A stretch of 56,486 bases of DNA from Mucilaginibacter sp. L3T2-6 (GTDB taxonomy: Bacteria > Bacteroidota > Bacteroidia > Sphingobacteriales > Sphingobacteriaceae), in NCBI RefSeq assembly GCF_030519355.1, contig NZ_JAUMKC010000031.1, positions 1-56,486 on the forward strand, given 5' to 3'. Below the pieces are notes generated by a model that was given only the letters and a program-made list of their open reading frames with translations, was not told where the DNA came from and did not search any database. The position numbers and the translations under genes were made by a program. Shown piece by piece: positions 33,821 through 43,401 of this stretch (positions are counted from its first letter, which is position 1; every line of letters begins with the position of its first letter).

Positions 33821-36088
33821 CTATTTAAACCTGTCTTTTAAAGCAGCAAGCTTCAACGCCATATCTGTTTCCGGCTCCTGTCTTTTTTGTGCTGACGGTT
33901 TCTGAAAATTACGATTGTTATTGGCCATCTGTTCGCGGCGGTCTCTTTGCGCGGGCTTTGGGTCATTCTCCTTCATCGAAAGTGAGATGCGCTTTCGATT
34001 TACATCTACCTCAGTAACCGTCACCTCAACCTTTTGCTGAACTTTTAAAACCTCGTTGGCATCTTTTATAAAGCGGTTTGTTATCTGGCTTAAATGAACC
34101 AGGCCGTCTTGGTGAACGCCGATGTCAACAAAGGCTCCAAAGTTGGTGATATTGGTTACGATGCCAGGCATTTTCATGCCAACTTTCAGGTCGTTAATGG
34201 AATTTACGCCTTCCGTAAAGCTGAATGCCTCAAACTGCTCGCGCGGGTCGCGGCCGGGTTTGGCTAACTCGGCGATGATATCATTCAGGGTAGGCAGGCC
34301 TACATCTGTTGTAACATATTTTTGCAAGGGGATGCTCTTACGCAGCTTGTCATCTTTCATCAAGTCTTTTACCGTGCAATTTGATTCTTTGGCTATCTGC
34401 TCAACCAATTCATATCTTTCAGGGTGCACGGCACTGGTATCCAGCGGATTCTTAGCATCGCGGATGCGCAGGAAACCAGCTGCCTGTTCAAAAGCTTTGT
34501 CACCAAGGCGGGGTACTTTTTTTAGCTCACTGCGGCTTTTAAATGCGCCGTTTGCATCGCGGTAAGAAACTATATTTTGTGCCAGCTGCGGCCCAAGCCC
34601 CGATACATAAGCCAATATTTGCTTTGAAGCTGTATTCAGCTCAACCCCAACCGCGTTTACACAGCTGATGACTGTATCATCCAATGATGTTTGAAGTTTA
34701 GTTTGGTCCACATCGTGCTGGTATTGCCCCACGCCGATTGATTTCGGGTCGATTTTTACTAATTCAGCCAGCGGGTCCATCAGTCTGCGGCCAATAGATA
34801 CAGCACCGCGAACGGTAACGTCTTTGTCCGGGAATTCCTCCCTTGCAACTTCGGATGCGGAATAGATAGACGCGCCGCTTTCATTCACCATTACTATCGC
34901 GGCGCCGGGCAGGTTAAGGTTGCGGATAAAAACTTCTGTTTCTCGTCCGGCCGTGCCGTTGCCAATGGCGATGGCCTCAATATTGTATTTCTTAAATAAA
35001 AATTCTACAGTTTTTTCGGCCTCTTTAGCCTGGCCTGCTCCGGTGTGAGGGAAGATGGCGGTATATTCCAGCAACTTCCCTTGCTCATCAAGGCAAACCA
35101 GTTTACAGCCGGTACGGAAGCCCGGGTCGATAGCCATGGTGCGTTTTTGACCAAGCGGTGCACTTAGCAGTAGCTGGCGGGCATTCTCTGCAAAAACACG
35201 GATAGCCTCGTCGTCGGCAGCCTTTTTGGTGAATAGCCTCACTTCGGTCTCCATTGATGGTTTCAGCAAACGCTTGTAGCCGTCGGTTATGGCTAATCTA
35301 ACCTGTTCTGAAGCGGCATTGTTACCTGTTATAAACGCATCTTCCAATAAAGCGATTGCTTCACTTTCTTCCGGTTTGATATCAAGCCACAAAATCTCCT
35401 CTTTTTCGCCGCGGCGCATGGCCAAAACACGATGCGAGGGCGCTGTTTTCACAGGTTCGGTCCAATCAAAATAGTCTTTATACTTAATACCATCCTGCTC
35501 CTTGCCTTCCACAACTTTCGACTGAAAGGTTCCTTTTTCGATAAACAGGTTTCGCATGCGGGCGCGTACTTCAGCATTTTCGCTAATCGTCTCGGCAATA
35601 ATATCGCGTGCGCCGGCCAACGCCTCTTCAAAGGTTTTTACTCCTTTTTCCTCATCAACAAATTTAGCGGCTTCCGCCTCCGGATCGATACGCTTTTGTT
35701 CCATCAGCAAATCGGCGAGTGGCTGTAAACCTTTCTCGCGGGCCGTCGTTGCGCGCGTTTTTCTTTTCGGACGATACGGAAGGTAAATGTCCTCTAAGGC
35801 TACCATGGTTTCGGCCTCGTTTATTTGCTGTTCCAGTTCCGGTGTGAGCTTGCCCATTTCTGTCAGCGATTTCAGGATAGCCTCGCGGCGTTTGTCCAGA
35901 TCGCGAAGCTGCTGTATGCGGTCGCGGATGGCTGCTACCTGCACCTCGTCGAGCGTGCCGGTCAGCTCCTTGCGGTAACGCGAAATAAAGGGAACGGTAG
36001 CGCCCTCGTCAAGCAATCCGGCAGTAGCACTAACCTGTTTTTGATTGATCGAAAGCTCAGCAGCTATTTTTTTATAATGTGATTCCAT
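33821..36088 (-). CDS. tex: Tex-family RNA-binding protein
   Basis: A 755-residue protein with the full Tex layout: N-terminal helical region, YqgF/RNase H-like domain (near 315-440, with AIDPGFRTGCKLV), helix-hairpin-helix segment (near 490-560, VSYRDANGAFKSRSELKKVPRLG), and an S1 domain (about 640-710, GIVTNITNFGAFVDIGVHQDG). A basic, Gln/Asn-rich tail of about 40 residues follows. Tex is a cytoplasmic protein that binds nucleic acid and affects transcription. Both neighbours are unrelated; it is a single gene here. Confidence 0.95.
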   Translation of the reverse strand: MESHYKKIAAELSINQKQVSATAGLLDEGATVPFISRYRKELTGTLDEVQVAAIRDRIQQLRDLDKRREAILKSLTEMGKLTPELEQQINEAETMVALEDIYLPYRPKRKTRATTAREKGLQPLADLLMEQKRIDPEAEAAKFVDEEKGVKTFEEALAGARDIIAETISENAEVRARMRNLFIEKGTFQSKVVEGKEQDGIKYKDYFDWTEPVKTAPSHRVLAMRRGEKEEILWLDIKPEESEAIALLEDAFITGNNAASEQVRLAITDGYKRLLKPSMETEVRLFTKKAADDEAIRVFAENARQLLLSAPLGQKRTMAIDPGFRTGCKLVCLDEQGKLLEYTAIFPHTGAGQAKEAEKTVEFLFKKYNIEAIAIGNGTAGRETEVFIRNLNLPGAAIVMVNESGASIYSASEVAREEFPDKDVTVRGAVSIGRRLMDPLAELVKIDPKSIGVGQYQHDVDQTKLQTSLDDTVISCVNAVGVELNTASKQILAYVSGLGPQLAQNIVSYRDANGAFKSRSELKKVPRLGDKAFEQAAGFLRIRDAKNPLDTSAVHPERYELVEQIAKESNCTVKDLMKDDKLRKSIPLQKYVTTDVGLPTLNDIIAELAKPGRDPREQFEAFSFTEGVNSINDLKVGMKMPGIVTNITNFGAFVDIGVHQDGLVHLSQITNRFIKDANEVLKVQQKVEVTVTEVDVNRKRISLSMKENDPKPAQRDRREQMANNNRNFQKPSAQKRQEPETDMALKLAALKDRFK

Positions 36089-36289
36089 TTGTTGTTATTG
36101 CGCCGATTATGTTTTTTGATTACACCAATTTTTTTGATCTAACAGATATGGTTTACGACTACACGATTTAAACATTGTAATCATTTTCAAATCTGTGAAA
36201 TCATCTTGAAATCGATGAAATCGCCAAAAATGCGAAGTTGGACAGAATAAAGGGCATTTTCAAGCGCGGGTTTTCAACATGTAATTAGT

Positions 36290-36321
36290 AAAAAAGCATA
36301 ACCCGTATTTAGATTATGCTT
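36290..36321 (-). terminator. Terminator after the BstA-like gene
   Basis: On the minus strand AAGCATAA (36314-36321) pairs with TTATGCTT (36294-36301), then TTTT. The region between here and tex also holds short imperfect repeats of the AAATC-GTGAAATCAT kind (36180-36225). Confidence 0.65.
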
Positions 36322-36358
36322 AAGTACCTTAATTACTGATGCCCGCCTGCAGAATAAT

Positions 36359-36895
36359 TTAACCGGCGTTGTTTAACGATTTAACGGCGTTTGTTACATG
36401 AGCCAGGTGATGTTTGCTATGCCATGCGTACAATGCGAGCGCTTTCTTCAATTGCATCGTATCGCCCGAAGCGGGATGCACAAAAGTGCGCGCCCATTCG
36501 TTTTCGGTAAAGCTCTCCAGTAATACTGCCCAGTGCTGGTGTAGCCCCTCCAAAATTTTTAAAGACGACTCAACCGGCATGCGGTAATCCGGCAGCAAAG
36601 CCCAGTCTGCTTCTTCGTAGGGTTTTATAGTGGGATTTGCTTCAGTAAGTGCCCATTTAAAACGCAACAGCGAATTCATATGGCTGTCGGCGCAATGGTG
36701 TACCACCTGGCGGATGGTCCATCCGCCAGGACGATATTGAGTATCCAGTTGTTTTTCATTCAGATTGAGAATGGCCTGGCGTAGTTTGCCGGGGAATTCT
36801 TTGATGGTTTTGGTCCATTTGCGCAGATCTTCCGGCGTGTAGGACACCGGCGGCACAAATTTCCCTGCGGGGAATTTTAATTTGTCGTCTGTCAT
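36359..36895 (-). CDS. YfiT/BstA-type DinB-fold metal-dependent transferase
   Basis: A 178-residue protein matching the YfiT/BstA branch of the DinB fold almost throughout: YRPGGWTIRQVVHHCADSHMNS, then WARTFVHPASGD and LALYAWHSKHHLAHV. His66/67 and the His cluster at 159-166 supply the metal site of the four-helix bundle. In Firmicutes the family transfers bacillithiol to electrophiles. Use of the same thiol here is inferred. It is monocistronic and ends before the terminator at 36290. Confidence 0.88.
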   Translation of the reverse strand: MTDDKLKFPAGKFVPPVSYTPEDLRKWTKTIKEFPGKLRQAILNLNEKQLDTQYRPGGWTIRQVVHHCADSHMNSLLRFKWALTEANPTIKPYEEADWALLPDYRMPVESSLKILEGLHQHWAVLLESFTENEWARTFVHPASGDTMQLKKALALYAWHSKHHLAHVTNAVKSLNNAG

Positions 36896-37039
36896 AGTTT
36901 ATAATGATTGCACCGATTGGTTTCGATAACGCCGGTTAAGAATAAAATTAAGCGGCTGAAGGTGAAATTAACTATTTATTGCAAGGTTCCATAAGGTTTT
37001 GACCTAATTTAGCGTTTTGAATCTGTTATTTACGCGCCG

Positions 37040-38356
37040 ATGATAAAAAAACTACTGCTGTTTGTATGTGTACTCTACAGTTTAGCTACCGATGCCCAAA
37101 CAATTAAGACCGACGTGCTGGTAGTTGGCAGCAGCGCCAGCGGCGTGGCGGCAGCAATACAATGTGCACGCAGCAAGGTAAAAACTGTACTTGCTGCAGA
37201 TGGTTTTAAAATGAGCGGCGTTACTGCAGGCGGGCAAATGGTGACGCTTAATATGAATAAAGATATCCCCTCAGGTATTTGGGGGGAATTCAGAAGGCGG
37301 GTGCGCGGCGTTTACGCAGGCACGGCCGGTTATGATACGACGCAAAACGCCCCGCTGAAGTTTGAGCCCGGAATGGCCTCTGCCGTGCTAAAAAAAATCA
37401 GCGATACGGTAAAAAATCTAACGATCCGGGAGGGTAGTAAATTCACCGGCATAAAAAAGGATGGAGACCGCTGGGAGTTGACCTTCAGTCAAAACGGCGA
37501 TAAGCTTACCGTTAAAACACGCGTGGTGGTAGATGCTACCGAAGATGGCGCAGTGGCAATTAAAGCCGGTGGTAAGTTCCAGGACATTTTCGACAGCAGT
37601 AAAGAAGCAGAAGAATCAAAGTTATTCCGTACCTCGATAGCAGCCTGGCAAGCCATGTCAAATAATGCGGATGCCACAGCTGCAGTTTCTTTTTTACCGC
37701 TTAAATCAACTTTAGTTAGCGGAACTGATAATATATTGGTTACCGAAAAAGCCCTGCCGGGAGAAAATGATATACAGCTTTTACCGCTTCAGCTGCAGTT
37801 TGGCCAGGGTGTGGGGGCAACTGCAGCCTTTTGTGCCTTTTTTAAAACCAATACCCGCCACCTGCATACACGTATAATACAAGGAGAAATATTGGATTTT
37901 AAGGGCTATCTGTTGCCGTTTACCGATGTTGGGCAGGATAACCCGGCATGGCGGGCAATACAGCAGGTTGGCGCTACCGGCCTGCTCCGGGGCCGCTGGC
38001 TTGTTGAGGGCGAACATGCTGAATTTGCTTTCAGTCCGGATGCTGCGGTAAATACCGGCGAGGTTGCGCCTGTTTTAAAGGAAACCTATACGAGGGCCTT
38101 TCTTTGGTTTAATAGGGAAAAGCCCGGAGAAAAATTTACCGTTGGCAACACGCTCTCCTTCATCAGCGAAATTACCTTAACTGAGCCTGCCGTGCTCAAC
38201 AAAAGCATGCAGCGCGCCTGGAAAAGTCAATATAAATTTAAATCAGAGTTTGATGTTAACCGGCCTATCTCCAGGTTGGAGTTTGCCGTACTGGCCAATA
38301 AATTCTTAAATCCCTTTGCGAGGATTGTGGATTTGAATGGAAAGTTGGTTAACTAA
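37040..38356 (+). CDS. Exported FAD-dependent oxidoreductase
   Basis: A 438-residue protein with signal peptide ending TDAQ and an N-terminal FAD-binding fold (TDVLVVGSSASGVAAAIQCA), where the usual GxGxxG reads GSSASG. The family (FAD_oxidored, PF12831-like) also shows VVDATEDGAVAIKAGGKF and the conserved AAFCAFFKT. The C-terminus (RPISRLEFAVLANKFLNPF) resembles the SLH motif. Substrate is unknown; many members act on sugars or cofactors. The gene stands alone, and a gene-poor degenerate stretch follows. Confidence 0.85.
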   Translation: MIKKLLLFVCVLYSLATDAQTIKTDVLVVGSSASGVAAAIQCARSKVKTVLAADGFKMSGVTAGGQMVTLNMNKDIPSGIWGEFRRRVRGVYAGTAGYDTTQNAPLKFEPGMASAVLKKISDTVKNLTIREGSKFTGIKKDGDRWELTFSQNGDKLTVKTRVVVDATEDGAVAIKAGGKFQDIFDSSKEAEESKLFRTSIAAWQAMSNNADATAAVSFLPLKSTLVSGTDNILVTEKALPGENDIQLLPLQLQFGQGVGATAAFCAFFKTNTRHLHTRIIQGEILDFKGYLLPFTDVGQDNPAWRAIQQVGATGLLRGRWLVEGEHAEFAFSPDAAVNTGEVAPVLKETYTRAFLWFNREKPGEKFTVGNTLSFISEITLTEPAVLNKSMQRAWKSQYKFKSEFDVNRPISRLEFAVLANKFLNPFARIVDLNGKLVN

Positions 38357-39033
38357 TCAAGCACTTTAACGCAATTTGTAATTGTTTGAAGCTATTACAG
38401 ACTTTCAACCGAAGTGGCCAACGCACTAATAGGCACGCAACAATCAGATGAACCCTGAAATCACTTTAACCCGGATTTGCAAGTTAGTAATTGTCACCGG
38501 CGCCAACTCCGGCAGTTCGCTCGTCACGATGCTGTTCAACCACATCGCGCAGCCCTGCATAGGGATTCCGGTTATACTTTTATTATGGTTGCAGAAGGTT
38601 TACAGTTTTTTTGTGCAACCATCAATTAAATATCTAATGATCAAATAGTTAAAGAGTGGCGCTATGGTTGCACCTGAAACCGTTATTTAAACTTCTGCAA
38701 ATTCATTAGGAACGCCCTGCCCGCGACGCCTTTCGAGCCTCGCCAACGCCCTGTCGTTCAATAATCTTCAATTATTTATCGATGACAAAGGTAGCGGCTG
38801 AAGCCACGGCCGACAAGCGTGTTGCTACCTGACCAACAGGGGAGTTATACGTTTTGTAATGAGTAAAAGTACGTAAGGTACTGCCCTGGTCTTGCGCCAT
38901 GTATTAAGTTAGGCGACGATTCTTAGGGTAAAACCTTCTCCGGTTCAGGCTCGCAGTTAACAGATATCTTTAAGCTAAAATCAGGCCGGTCATGGTTTAA
39001 GGTTGCTGCAACCCGGCAAATTTCAAAATCCCC
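38357..39033. other. Degenerate gene-poor region
   Basis: This 677-base gap has many stops in all frames, but protein-like fragments remain. Near 38485 a plus-strand frame reads LVIVTGANSGSSLV, similar to the start of SDR Rossmann folds. Near 38940-39010 another reads SGSGSQLTDIFKLKSGRSWFKVAATR. The 66-codon open frame at 38448-38648 is probably part of this decay. I see no promoter, repeat or terminator. Confidence 0.45.
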
Positions 39034-39549
39034 TCAGTTCCTGCTAAGGCCATATACATGTTCATCCAGCACAACGCCATTTTTAATAACAGCATTCTTT
39101 AAAATGCCTTCCTTTACAAAACCGGCCTTTTCCAGTACCCGCATGGAGCGTGTATTATTCCCAAATATTCCCGCCTGTAACCGGTGGATGTCAAAATTTG
39201 CAAATGTATAATCAGCCACCAGCTTAACCGCTTGCGGCATAATGCCGCGGCCCCAGTAGCTTTCTCCAAGCCAGTAGCCTATCAACGCACATTTACGGTA
39301 AACATCGGCACGTAACTCAATGCCGATTCCGCCTGCCAGCTCACCATCTATGCCGATCACAAAATTCAGGAAGGGATCTTGCTTTGACATAAGATTTACC
39401 CACCAAATAGCGTCATCTGTAGTATAGGGATTAGGAAACTTATCGAGCAAAAATGCAGATACGTTCGGGTTATCAGCATTCCGCTGTAATGCAGTTACAT
39501 CCGATTCCTTCCATCCGCGAAGCGTAAAACCTTGTCCTTCAATTTCCAT
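39034..39549 (-). CDS. GNAT acetyltransferase (RimJ/RimL type)
   Basis: A 171-residue protein: LRGWKESDVTALQRNADNP opening, the acetyl-CoA site region YWLGESYWGRGIMPQAVKLV (R/Q-x-x-G-x-G/A variant GRGIMPQA), and the closing MRVLEKAGFVKEGILKNAVI, all typical of the RimJ/RimL branch. It transfers an acetyl group from acetyl-CoA to an amine; the substrate (N-terminus, small amine or antibiotic) is unknown. It is a single gene. Confidence 0.9.
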   Translation of the reverse strand: MEIEGQGFTLRGWKESDVTALQRNADNPNVSAFLLDKFPNPYTTDDAIWWVNLMSKQDPFLNFVIGIDGELAGGIGIELRADVYRKCALIGYWLGESYWGRGIMPQAVKLVADYTFANFDIHRLQAGIFGNNTRSMRVLEKAGFVKEGILKNAVIKNGVVLDEHVYGLSRN

Positions 39550-39837
39550 TTTGTAACAAAAAGATGCTAAAATTAATAATGATTAGGTAAAGTGTTATCT
39601 TGCGGTTGATTAGGTTGATTAGTGAGTGGTTGATCAGGTTAAGATGCTAACTCAATCGGGTTAAGCCAACGTGACTTCGGTATAGCGACGTAAACCCTTA
39701 AGCCTTGTGCCAGCCACACCTGTGCAGAGGGCAGGGTGAGGCGACTAAGAAGTTTGTGGGAAGAAACCGTGGGTATGCGTTATTTGATCACATCAAACTT
39801 ACATCAGTCCAACCTTATCGCACAGTAACTGAAATAC

Positions 39838-42228
39838 ATGAGAAAAATCTTTACCATCCTGCTTCTGTCGGGGTGCAGCGGCGTATTTGCGCAGAGCCTG
39901 GCCCCTCTTACCATCGAAAAAATAATGCGCGACCCAAAGTGGATCGGAACCTCGCCGTCAAACATCCGCTGGAGCGACGACAGCAAAAAAATATATTTTA
40001 ACTGGAATCCCGAAAACGCTGACCGGGACCCGCTTTTTGCGATAACACCATCAGACATAAAACCTGTAAAAGTAAGCCTCGACGAACAACGCGCTATGGC
40101 GCCTGAGTATGGCGACTGGAACAAAAAGCACACCCAAAAGCTTTTTGAAAAGAACGGCGATATCTGGTTATCCGATTTGCCCAGCCACAAAATACAGCAA
40201 CTTACCAATACCGCCGATTTTGAAACCGGGGCAGTATTCAGCGGCGATGAAAGCAAAGTAATATTCAGGAAGGGAGATAACTTGTATTCCCTTAACCTGC
40301 ACAATGGCGAGCTGGCACAACTTACCAATTTTGTGCATTCAGCAGCTGCAGCGGCTCCGGCCGCGCAGGGCAGGCGCGGCCGGAAGGCCAACCAGGATGT
40401 AGCAGCTGGTAATGAGCAGGAGCGCTGGCTGAAAGCCCAGCAGCTGGAGCTATTCGATATTATAAAGGTGAGGGATAAGGACCGCAAGCTCGACTCGGTT
40501 GAACGCAAGGAGTTTGAAGTTAAGAAACTAAAAGAAATCGCTGTTGATGACCGCTCGGTTGGCGCGCAGCGTGTCAGTCCGGATGGCAGGTATATTACCT
40601 ATCGCCTGGCCAAATATCCCGAGGGTGTAAAAAGCGCTATTGTGCCGAATTATGTAACTGCATCGGGCTTTACCGAGGATATTCCTAACCGCACCAAGGT
40701 AGGCGATCCGCAGCCGGTGTTTGAATCTTACGTGTTTGATACACGGAAAGACACCGTTTATAAAATTGTAACCTCAACACTTCCCGGTATAAAAGATTTG
40801 CCTGACTATGTTAAAGATTATCCTAAAGAGCTGGAGCGCCGTACCAAAGCCAACGAGGACAGAAGGGTAAATATACAAGGGCCATACTGGAGCGAAGACA
40901 GCAAATATGCTGTAGTGTTTATTGAGGCCGACGATAACAAGGACCGCTGGATAATGCGTCTTGACCCCGCTACCGGCGCACTTTCATTAATGGACCGCGA
41001 GCGGAATGAGGCTTGGGTTGGCGGGCCGGGCCAGGGTGCGCGTGGTTATGTTGACAACTCGCACTTTTACTACGAGACAGAAGAGAGTGGTTATGCGCAT
41101 ATTTATGTATACGATTTTAACACCAGCACTAAAAAGCAGCTCACCAACGGAAAATGGGAAGTACAGACCTTGCAGCTATCGAAAGATAAAAAGACCTTTT
41201 ATTTTACTGCAAATATGGAGCATCCCGGTGTAAATGATTTTTACCGCATGCCGGTAACCGGCGGCCAACCTGTTAAATTAACCGGAATGAAAGGCGGCAA
41301 CGAGGTTACCCTTTCGCCTGATGAAAAATGGCTGGCTATACGTTATTCCTATTCAAATAAACCATGGGAACTATATATACAGCCTAACAAACCCGGTGCA
41401 AAGGCAGTGAAAGTAACCAACTCTGTAACTGAGGAATTTAAATCGTACAATTGGCGTGAACCACAGGTAATCACCTTTAAAAACCGTTATGGAAGCGATG
41501 TGTATGCAAGGTTATATGTTCCGGAAAAACAAGACCCGGCCAAGCCTGCTGTAGTGTTTGTGCACGGCGCCGGGTACCTGCAGAATGCACACTATTGGTG
41601 GAGTTTATATTTCCGCGAGTACATGTTCAACAATATGCTGGCCGATAATGGTTACACCGTCCTGGATATTGACTATTCCGGCAGTGCAGGCTATGGCCGC
41701 GACTGGCGCACCGCCATTTACAGGCACATGGGGGGGAAAGACCTGACCGACCAGGAAGATGGGGTAAAAATGCTGGTTGAGAAGTACGGCGTGAACCCTA
41801 AGCATGTGGGCTTGTATGGAGGATCATACGGCGGCTTTATTACGCTGATGGCCATGTTTACCGAGCCTGATACCTGGGCGGCAGGCGGCGCAATCCGCTC
41901 GGTTACCGATTGGGCCCACTACAACCATGGATACACTTCAGCCATTTTAAATGAGCCATATAACGATGAAAAAGCTTACCGTATAAGTTCGCCTATTTAT
42001 TTTGCAAACGGACTTAAAGGTAACCTGCTAATGCTGCATGGCATGATTGACCAAAACGTGAATTACCAGGACATCGTTCGCTTGAGTCAGCGGCTGATCG
42101 AATTGCATAAGGAAAATTGGGAGCTGGCATCCTATCCGGTAGAAGACCACGGTTTTGTGCAACCCAGCAGCTGGACGGATGAATATAAGCGTATATTTAA
42201 ACTGTTTGAGACGACGCTGAGGAAGTAG
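39838..42228 (+). CDS. Exported S9-family prolyl oligopeptidase-like peptidase
   Basis: A 796-residue exported serine peptidase: signal peptide ending VFAQ, a beta-propeller (about 40-530), then an alpha/beta-hydrolase domain. The catalytic triad is visible: GLYGGSYGGF (Ser663), MLHGMIDQNV (Asp738) and PVEDHGFV (His771). Members cleave short peptides after Pro or Ala in the periplasm (dipeptidyl-peptidase IV type). An Ala-rich insert at about residues 163-185 (AAAAAPAAQGRRGRK) interrupts the propeller and is probably a surface loop. A hairpin follows at 42240. Confidence 0.92.
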   Translation: MRKIFTILLLSGCSGVFAQSLAPLTIEKIMRDPKWIGTSPSNIRWSDDSKKIYFNWNPENADRDPLFAITPSDIKPVKVSLDEQRAMAPEYGDWNKKHTQKLFEKNGDIWLSDLPSHKIQQLTNTADFETGAVFSGDESKVIFRKGDNLYSLNLHNGELAQLTNFVHSAAAAAPAAQGRRGRKANQDVAAGNEQERWLKAQQLELFDIIKVRDKDRKLDSVERKEFEVKKLKEIAVDDRSVGAQRVSPDGRYITYRLAKYPEGVKSAIVPNYVTASGFTEDIPNRTKVGDPQPVFESYVFDTRKDTVYKIVTSTLPGIKDLPDYVKDYPKELERRTKANEDRRVNIQGPYWSEDSKYAVVFIEADDNKDRWIMRLDPATGALSLMDRERNEAWVGGPGQGARGYVDNSHFYYETEESGYAHIYVYDFNTSTKKQLTNGKWEVQTLQLSKDKKTFYFTANMEHPGVNDFYRMPVTGGQPVKLTGMKGGNEVTLSPDEKWLAIRYSYSNKPWELYIQPNKPGAKAVKVTNSVTEEFKSYNWREPQVITFKNRYGSDVYARLYVPEKQDPAKPAVVFVHGAGYLQNAHYWWSLYFREYMFNNMLADNGYTVLDIDYSGSAGYGRDWRTAIYRHMGGKDLTDQEDGVKMLVEKYGVNPKHVGLYGGSYGGFITLMAMFTEPDTWAAGGAIRSVTDWAHYNHGYTSAILNEPYNDEKAYRISSPIYFANGLKGNLLMLHGMIDQNVNYQDIVRLSQRLIELHKENWELASYPVEDHGFVQPSSWTDEYKRIFKLFETTLRK

Positions 42229-42239
42229 AAAAACATCCA

Positions 42240-42262
42240 GCCGGAATTCCGTTAATTCCGGC
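42240..42262 (+). terminator. Hairpin after the S9 peptidase
   Basis: GCCGGAATT pairs with AATTCCGGC as 9 pairs around a 5-base loop, then AATTTTATAA. The T-run is short, so termination is probable but not certain; the next ATG follows 20 bases on. Confidence 0.5.
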
Positions 42263-42282
42263 CAATTTTATAAAATCCGATC

Positions 42283-42699
42283 ATGAAAAAATGCCGGTGG
42301 CTATTATTGTTTTTGCTTTTTTCCTGCGGAGAAAAACAGAAAGAGCCCATCATCGGCATCAGCCTTACAAATAATAACAAGTCGATTAAATTCACCGGCC
42401 TGGACAAAGAAATCGTAACTGAGATAAGCCGGGATTCTATCCCGGAGGTATGGGAAAGCCTGGCGCCGGTTTTTAAGATGCCTGCAGATACTGATCTTAA
42501 AAGCTATCAGCCGGTGCAGCATGGCGCCTATGTGCCGGTTAATGGTTCGGTGATTTTTACGCCTGATACGCCTTTTGTGAAAGGACAAGTCTATTTTATG
42601 CGCTACTATACATTTAAAGGCAGCGATATCTGGGATTACGTTAAAGGTAAAAAGCGATTGGACGGTGTAAGTTACCAGGACCTGGTGGTGAGGCCATAA
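42283..42699 (+). CDS. Small lipoprotein of unknown function
   Basis: A 138-residue lipoprotein (LLFSCGE lipobox, Cys15). The mature part is beta-rich and acidic, with no motif that I recognise. It ends shortly before the promoter of the rimP operon. Its start lies 54 bases after the peptidase gene, with a hairpin between, so co-transcription is possible but partial. Confidence 0.75.
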   Translation: MKKCRWLLLFLLFSCGEKQKEPIIGISLTNNNKSIKFTGLDKEIVTEISRDSIPEVWESLAPVFKMPADTDLKSYQPVQHGAYVPVNGSVIFTPDTPFVKGQVYFMRYYTFKGSDIWDYVKGKKRLDGVSYQDLVVRP

Positions 42700-42813
42700 A
42701 GGGCCGCAGTCCAGAAAAGCCGGTAATGTCCGAAAGACAGCTTAATAAGCTGATTACCTTAACCCTCCTGATCTTACGGATTCCCGGAATTATCGACTTT
42801 TTGGACTAAAAGC

Positions 42814-42844
42814 TTGAATTTTATAAATAAAATTACTACATTTG
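42814..42844 (+). promoter_or_regulatory. Promoter of rimP-nusA-infB
   Basis: TTG (42814-42816), exactly 20 bases, then TACATTTG (42837-42844): a full match to the Bacteroidota primary sigma consensus. The predicted start, about 42850, lies just before the hairpin at 42857. Confidence 0.75.
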
Positions 42845-42856
42845 CATTTGAATTAA

Positions 42857-42884
42857 AAAAGAGGGGGCGGTAGTCCCCTCTTTT
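42857..42884 (+). promoter_or_regulatory. Leader hairpin at the 5' end of the rimP operon mRNA
   Basis: AAAAGAGGGG (42857-42866) pairs perfectly with CCCCTCTTTT (42875-42884) over an 8-base loop, followed by ATTTTA. It looks like an intrinsic terminator, but begins only about 7 bases after the predicted start. It could attenuate the operon (the NusA product affects termination), give a roughly 40-nt RNA, or protect the mRNA 5' end. Confidence 0.6.
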
Positions 42885-42935
42885 ATTTTACTAATCATTT
42901 CGGTACTGCCGGAAAATTTGAGGCGTAAAGGGATA

Positions 42936-43400
42936 ATGAATATCGAAAAACGAGTAAAAGAACTGGTTGAAGAAAAGATAGCGGATAAGCCAAACCTGTT
43001 TTTAGTAGACGTAAAATTTCACAGCAATGGCAAGCTGATAATTTTGGTTGATGGCGATAACGGTATAGGTATTGACGACTGTGTGGCCATAAGCAGGCAT
43101 GTGGGGTTCCATTTAGAGGAAGAAAATGCGATAGAAACTGCTTATAACCTTGAGGTTTCGTCGCCGGGCGTTGATACGCCGCTTACGCTGCCCAGGCAGT
43201 ACACTAAAAACATAGGCCGCACGCTGGGCATAAAGATGGCCGATGGCACAAAACGGGAGGGCAAACTAAACGGGCTTACCGGAGACGCGATTTTAATTGA
43301 AGAAATAAAAAAGGAAAAAGGGAAGAAGGCTGAAATTGTTGAAAGCGTTATTCCGATGGATAAAATAACAGAAACGAAAGTTTTAATATCATTTAAGTAA
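42936..43400 (+). CDS. rimP: Ribosome maturation factor RimP
   Basis: A 154-residue protein of normal family length. It shows the N-terminal alpha/beta domain (VDVKFHSNGKLIILVDGDNGIGIDDCVAISRHV), the family motif YNLEVSSPGVDTPL, and the C-terminal Sm-like barrel. RimP helps 30S subunit maturation by binding with ribosomal proteins near S12. ATG 42936 was chosen; the longer frame begins with TTG. It is followed by nusA after 1 base and later infB, the order found in most bacteria. Confidence 0.96.
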   Translation: MNIEKRVKELVEEKIADKPNLFLVDVKFHSNGKLIILVDGDNGIGIDDCVAISRHVGFHLEEENAIETAYNLEVSSPGVDTPLTLPRQYTKNIGRTLGIKMADGTKREGKLNGLTGDAILIEEIKKEKGKKAEIVESVIPMDKITETKVLISFK

Positions 43401-43401
43401 A

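Noticed and set aside
38448..38648. 66-codon plus-strand frame as a real gene
   Set aside because: No RBS or promoter and no full domain; better explained as part of a decayed region.
39601..39660. Short TTGATTAGG-like tandem repeat as a CRISPR or satellite
   Set aside because: Only two or three imperfect units of about 10 bases; no spacers and no cas genes.
39804..40508. 234-codon minus-strand frame inside the S9 peptidase gene
   Set aside because: It lies wholly opposite a confirmed gene with a visible catalytic triad and has no recognisable motif.
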